Source of the DNA: Paenibacillus sp.
GTDB lineage: Bacteria > Bacillota > Bacilli > Paenibacillales > NBRC-103111
Direction of reading: 5' to 3'
DNA: 5,691 bases
Assembly (NCBI GenBank): GCA_029239545.1
Contig: JARBUQ010000343.1
Span: 1 to 5,691, forward strand
In this document: piece by piece, positions 4,685 through 5,691 of the stretch
Layout: every line of letters begins with the position of its first letter
Position numbering within the stretch: the first letter of the stretch is position 1
Program-made: the position numbers and the translations under genes
The notes under the pieces: model-generated
What the model saw: the letters and a program-made list of their open reading frames with translations, nothing else
Told to the model about the DNA's origin: nothing
The model's database searches: none

Positions 4685-5691
4685 TCAAGCCTTCGCAGCA
4701 GGCTGCTTAAGAGCCAGACGGATGGACAAATCCTCAAGCTGCTTTTGGTCAACCTCAGACGGGGCATTCATAAGCAGATCCGTTGCACTCGCCGTCTTAG
4801 GGAAGGCAATCGTCTCTCTCAAGTTGGTGCGGCCGGACATCAGCATGACCAGACGGTCGAACCCGTAGGCGAAGCCGCCATGAGGTGGCGTTCCATATTC
4901 AAAAGCATCGAGCAGGAAGCCGAACTGTTCAGAGGCTTGCTCCTTGGAGAATCCAAGCGCTGAGAACATTTTCTCCTGCATGTCACGCTGGAATATACGC
5001 ATCGAGCCGCCGCCAACCTCGTAACCATTCAATACAAGGTCATACGCTTGAGCGCGGATTTTACCTGGATCTGTGTCAAAATAGTGGCCATCCTCTTCAT
5101 GTGGACGTGTGAATGGATGATGTTCGGCTACGTAACGCTTGGATTCTTCGTCATAAGCAAGCAGCGGGAAGTCAATTACCCAAGCGAACTTGAACTCCTT
5201 GTCGTTGATCAAACCGAGATCGCGGCCAATCTTAAGACGCAAGTTGCCAAGAACATCGGCTACTACTTTCTTCGTATCCGCTGAGAACAACAACAGGTCA
5301 CCCTCTTCGGCACCCAAACGCACCTTCAGAGCTTCGATCTCCTCCACACTAAAGAACTTCACGATCGGCCCCTTGAATTCGCCGTCTTTCACTTGTATCC
5401 AAGCAAGCCCCTTAGCGCCATAACGTGCGGCAAAAGGTCCAAGGTCATCGATCTCCTTACGGCTCCAGGTTCCGCAGCCTTTGGCGTTCAATGCTTTGAC
5501 CTGCCCGCCTTTTTTGATAATACTTGCAAATACTTGCACACCTGATTCGGCAACGATATCGGAAACATCCTCAAGCTCCAGACCGAAGCGAAGATCCGGC
5601 TTATCTGACCCGTATTTACCAATTGCATCTGCATAGCTCAGACGTTGGAACGGAACCGGAATTTCAGTACCAAGCGTCTCACGGAACAAGC
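4685..5691 (-). CDS. aspS: Aspartyl-tRNA synthetase, C-terminal part (5' end outside window)
   Basis: The enzyme charges tRNA-Asp with aspartate using ATP. About 335 C-terminal residues of an expected 590 are present, ending in QPAAKA before TGA at 4687-4685. The visible part opens inside the class II catalytic domain (IPVPFQRLSYADAIGKYGSDKPDLRFG). It then contains the bacterial GAD insertion (SDIVAESGVQVFASIIKKGGQVKALNAKG onward, with GAKGLAWIQV and GDLLLFSAD). It returns to the catalytic core with AEHHPFTRPHEED, GYEVGGGSMRIF and motif 3, GFAYGFDRLVML, whose arginine is residue 279 of the visible part and binds ATP. The anticodon-binding domain and motifs 1 and 2 lie upstream, outside the window, so discrimination between tRNA-Asp and tRNA-Asn cannot be judged. 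In related Firmicutes hisS usually precedes it. tcdA follows on the same strand. Confidence 0.97.
   Translation of the reverse strand, partial: LFRETLGTEIPVPFQRLSYADAIGKYGSDKPDLRFGLELEDVSDIVAESGVQVFASIIKKGGQVKALNAKGCGTWSRKEIDDLGPFAARYGAKGLAWIQVKDGEFKGPIVKFFSVEEIEALKVRLGAEEGDLLLFSADTKKVVADVLGNLRLKIGRDLGLINDKEFKFAWVIDFPLLAYDEESKRYVAEHHPFTRPHEEDGHYFDTDPGKIRAQAYDLVLNGYEVGGGSMRIFQRDMQEKMFSALGFSKEQASEQFGFLLDAFEYGTPPHGGFAYGFDRLVMLMSGRTNLRETIAFPKTASATDLLMNAPSEVDQKQLEDLSIRLALKQPAAKA

Overview
The window looks like chromosomal DNA of a low-to-moderate-GC Firmicute, most likely Paenibacillus or a close relative. This is inferred from Bacillus-type Shine-Dalgarno sites, the aspS-tcdA-rarA gene order (aspS-yrvM-yrvN in Bacillus subtilis), and a second, clostridial-style adenylosuccinate synthetase. 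It holds five protein genes. Two are cut by the window edges: the purA-family gene loses its 3' end on the left and aspS loses its 5' end on the right. No RNA gene, CRISPR array, insertion sequence or prophage gene is visible.

Left part (1-1819): a purA-family gene on the minus strand is divergent from a LysR-type regulator gene on the plus strand. They share a 113-bp intergenic region. Its centre carries a perfect 13-bp dyad, TATAATAATTATA, which fits the LysR T-N11-A operator rule and overlaps -10 hexamers on both strands. The simplest reading is a regulator that controls itself and the divergent purA paralog. The PurA-like protein keeps the catalytic Asp and His but differs from E. coli PurA at residues that contact IMP.

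Middle (1820-2260): a 441-bp gene-free gap between the converging lysR and rarA genes. It holds five tandem copies of a 51-bp repeat and then a long imperfect inverted repeat downstream of rarA. The array can be read as a 17-residue peptide repeat, but nearly all differences between copies change the amino acid, so it is probably non-coding.

Right part (2261-5691): three housekeeping genes on the minus strand, transcribed aspS, tcdA, rarA. They encode aspartyl-tRNA synthetase, the tRNA t6A37 dehydratase TcdA and the replication/recombination AAA+ ATPase RarA. aspS and tcdA share a theme of tRNA function. The 82-bp aspS-tcdA junction carries two perfect 9-bp inverted repeats that interleave (A-B-A'-B'), so they must form either a pseudoknot or mutually exclusive hairpins. 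The 245-bp tcdA-rarA gap contains a hairpin just after the tcdA stop, so rarA may be a separate unit.

Base composition changes sharply inside two genes. The middle of rarA and the 3' part of purA reach about 70% G+C, while other parts of the same genes are 30-48%. I did not find a clearly new multi-gene system. The points most worth a second look are the interleaved repeats after aspS, the divergent PurA with its LysR partner, and the 51-bp array.
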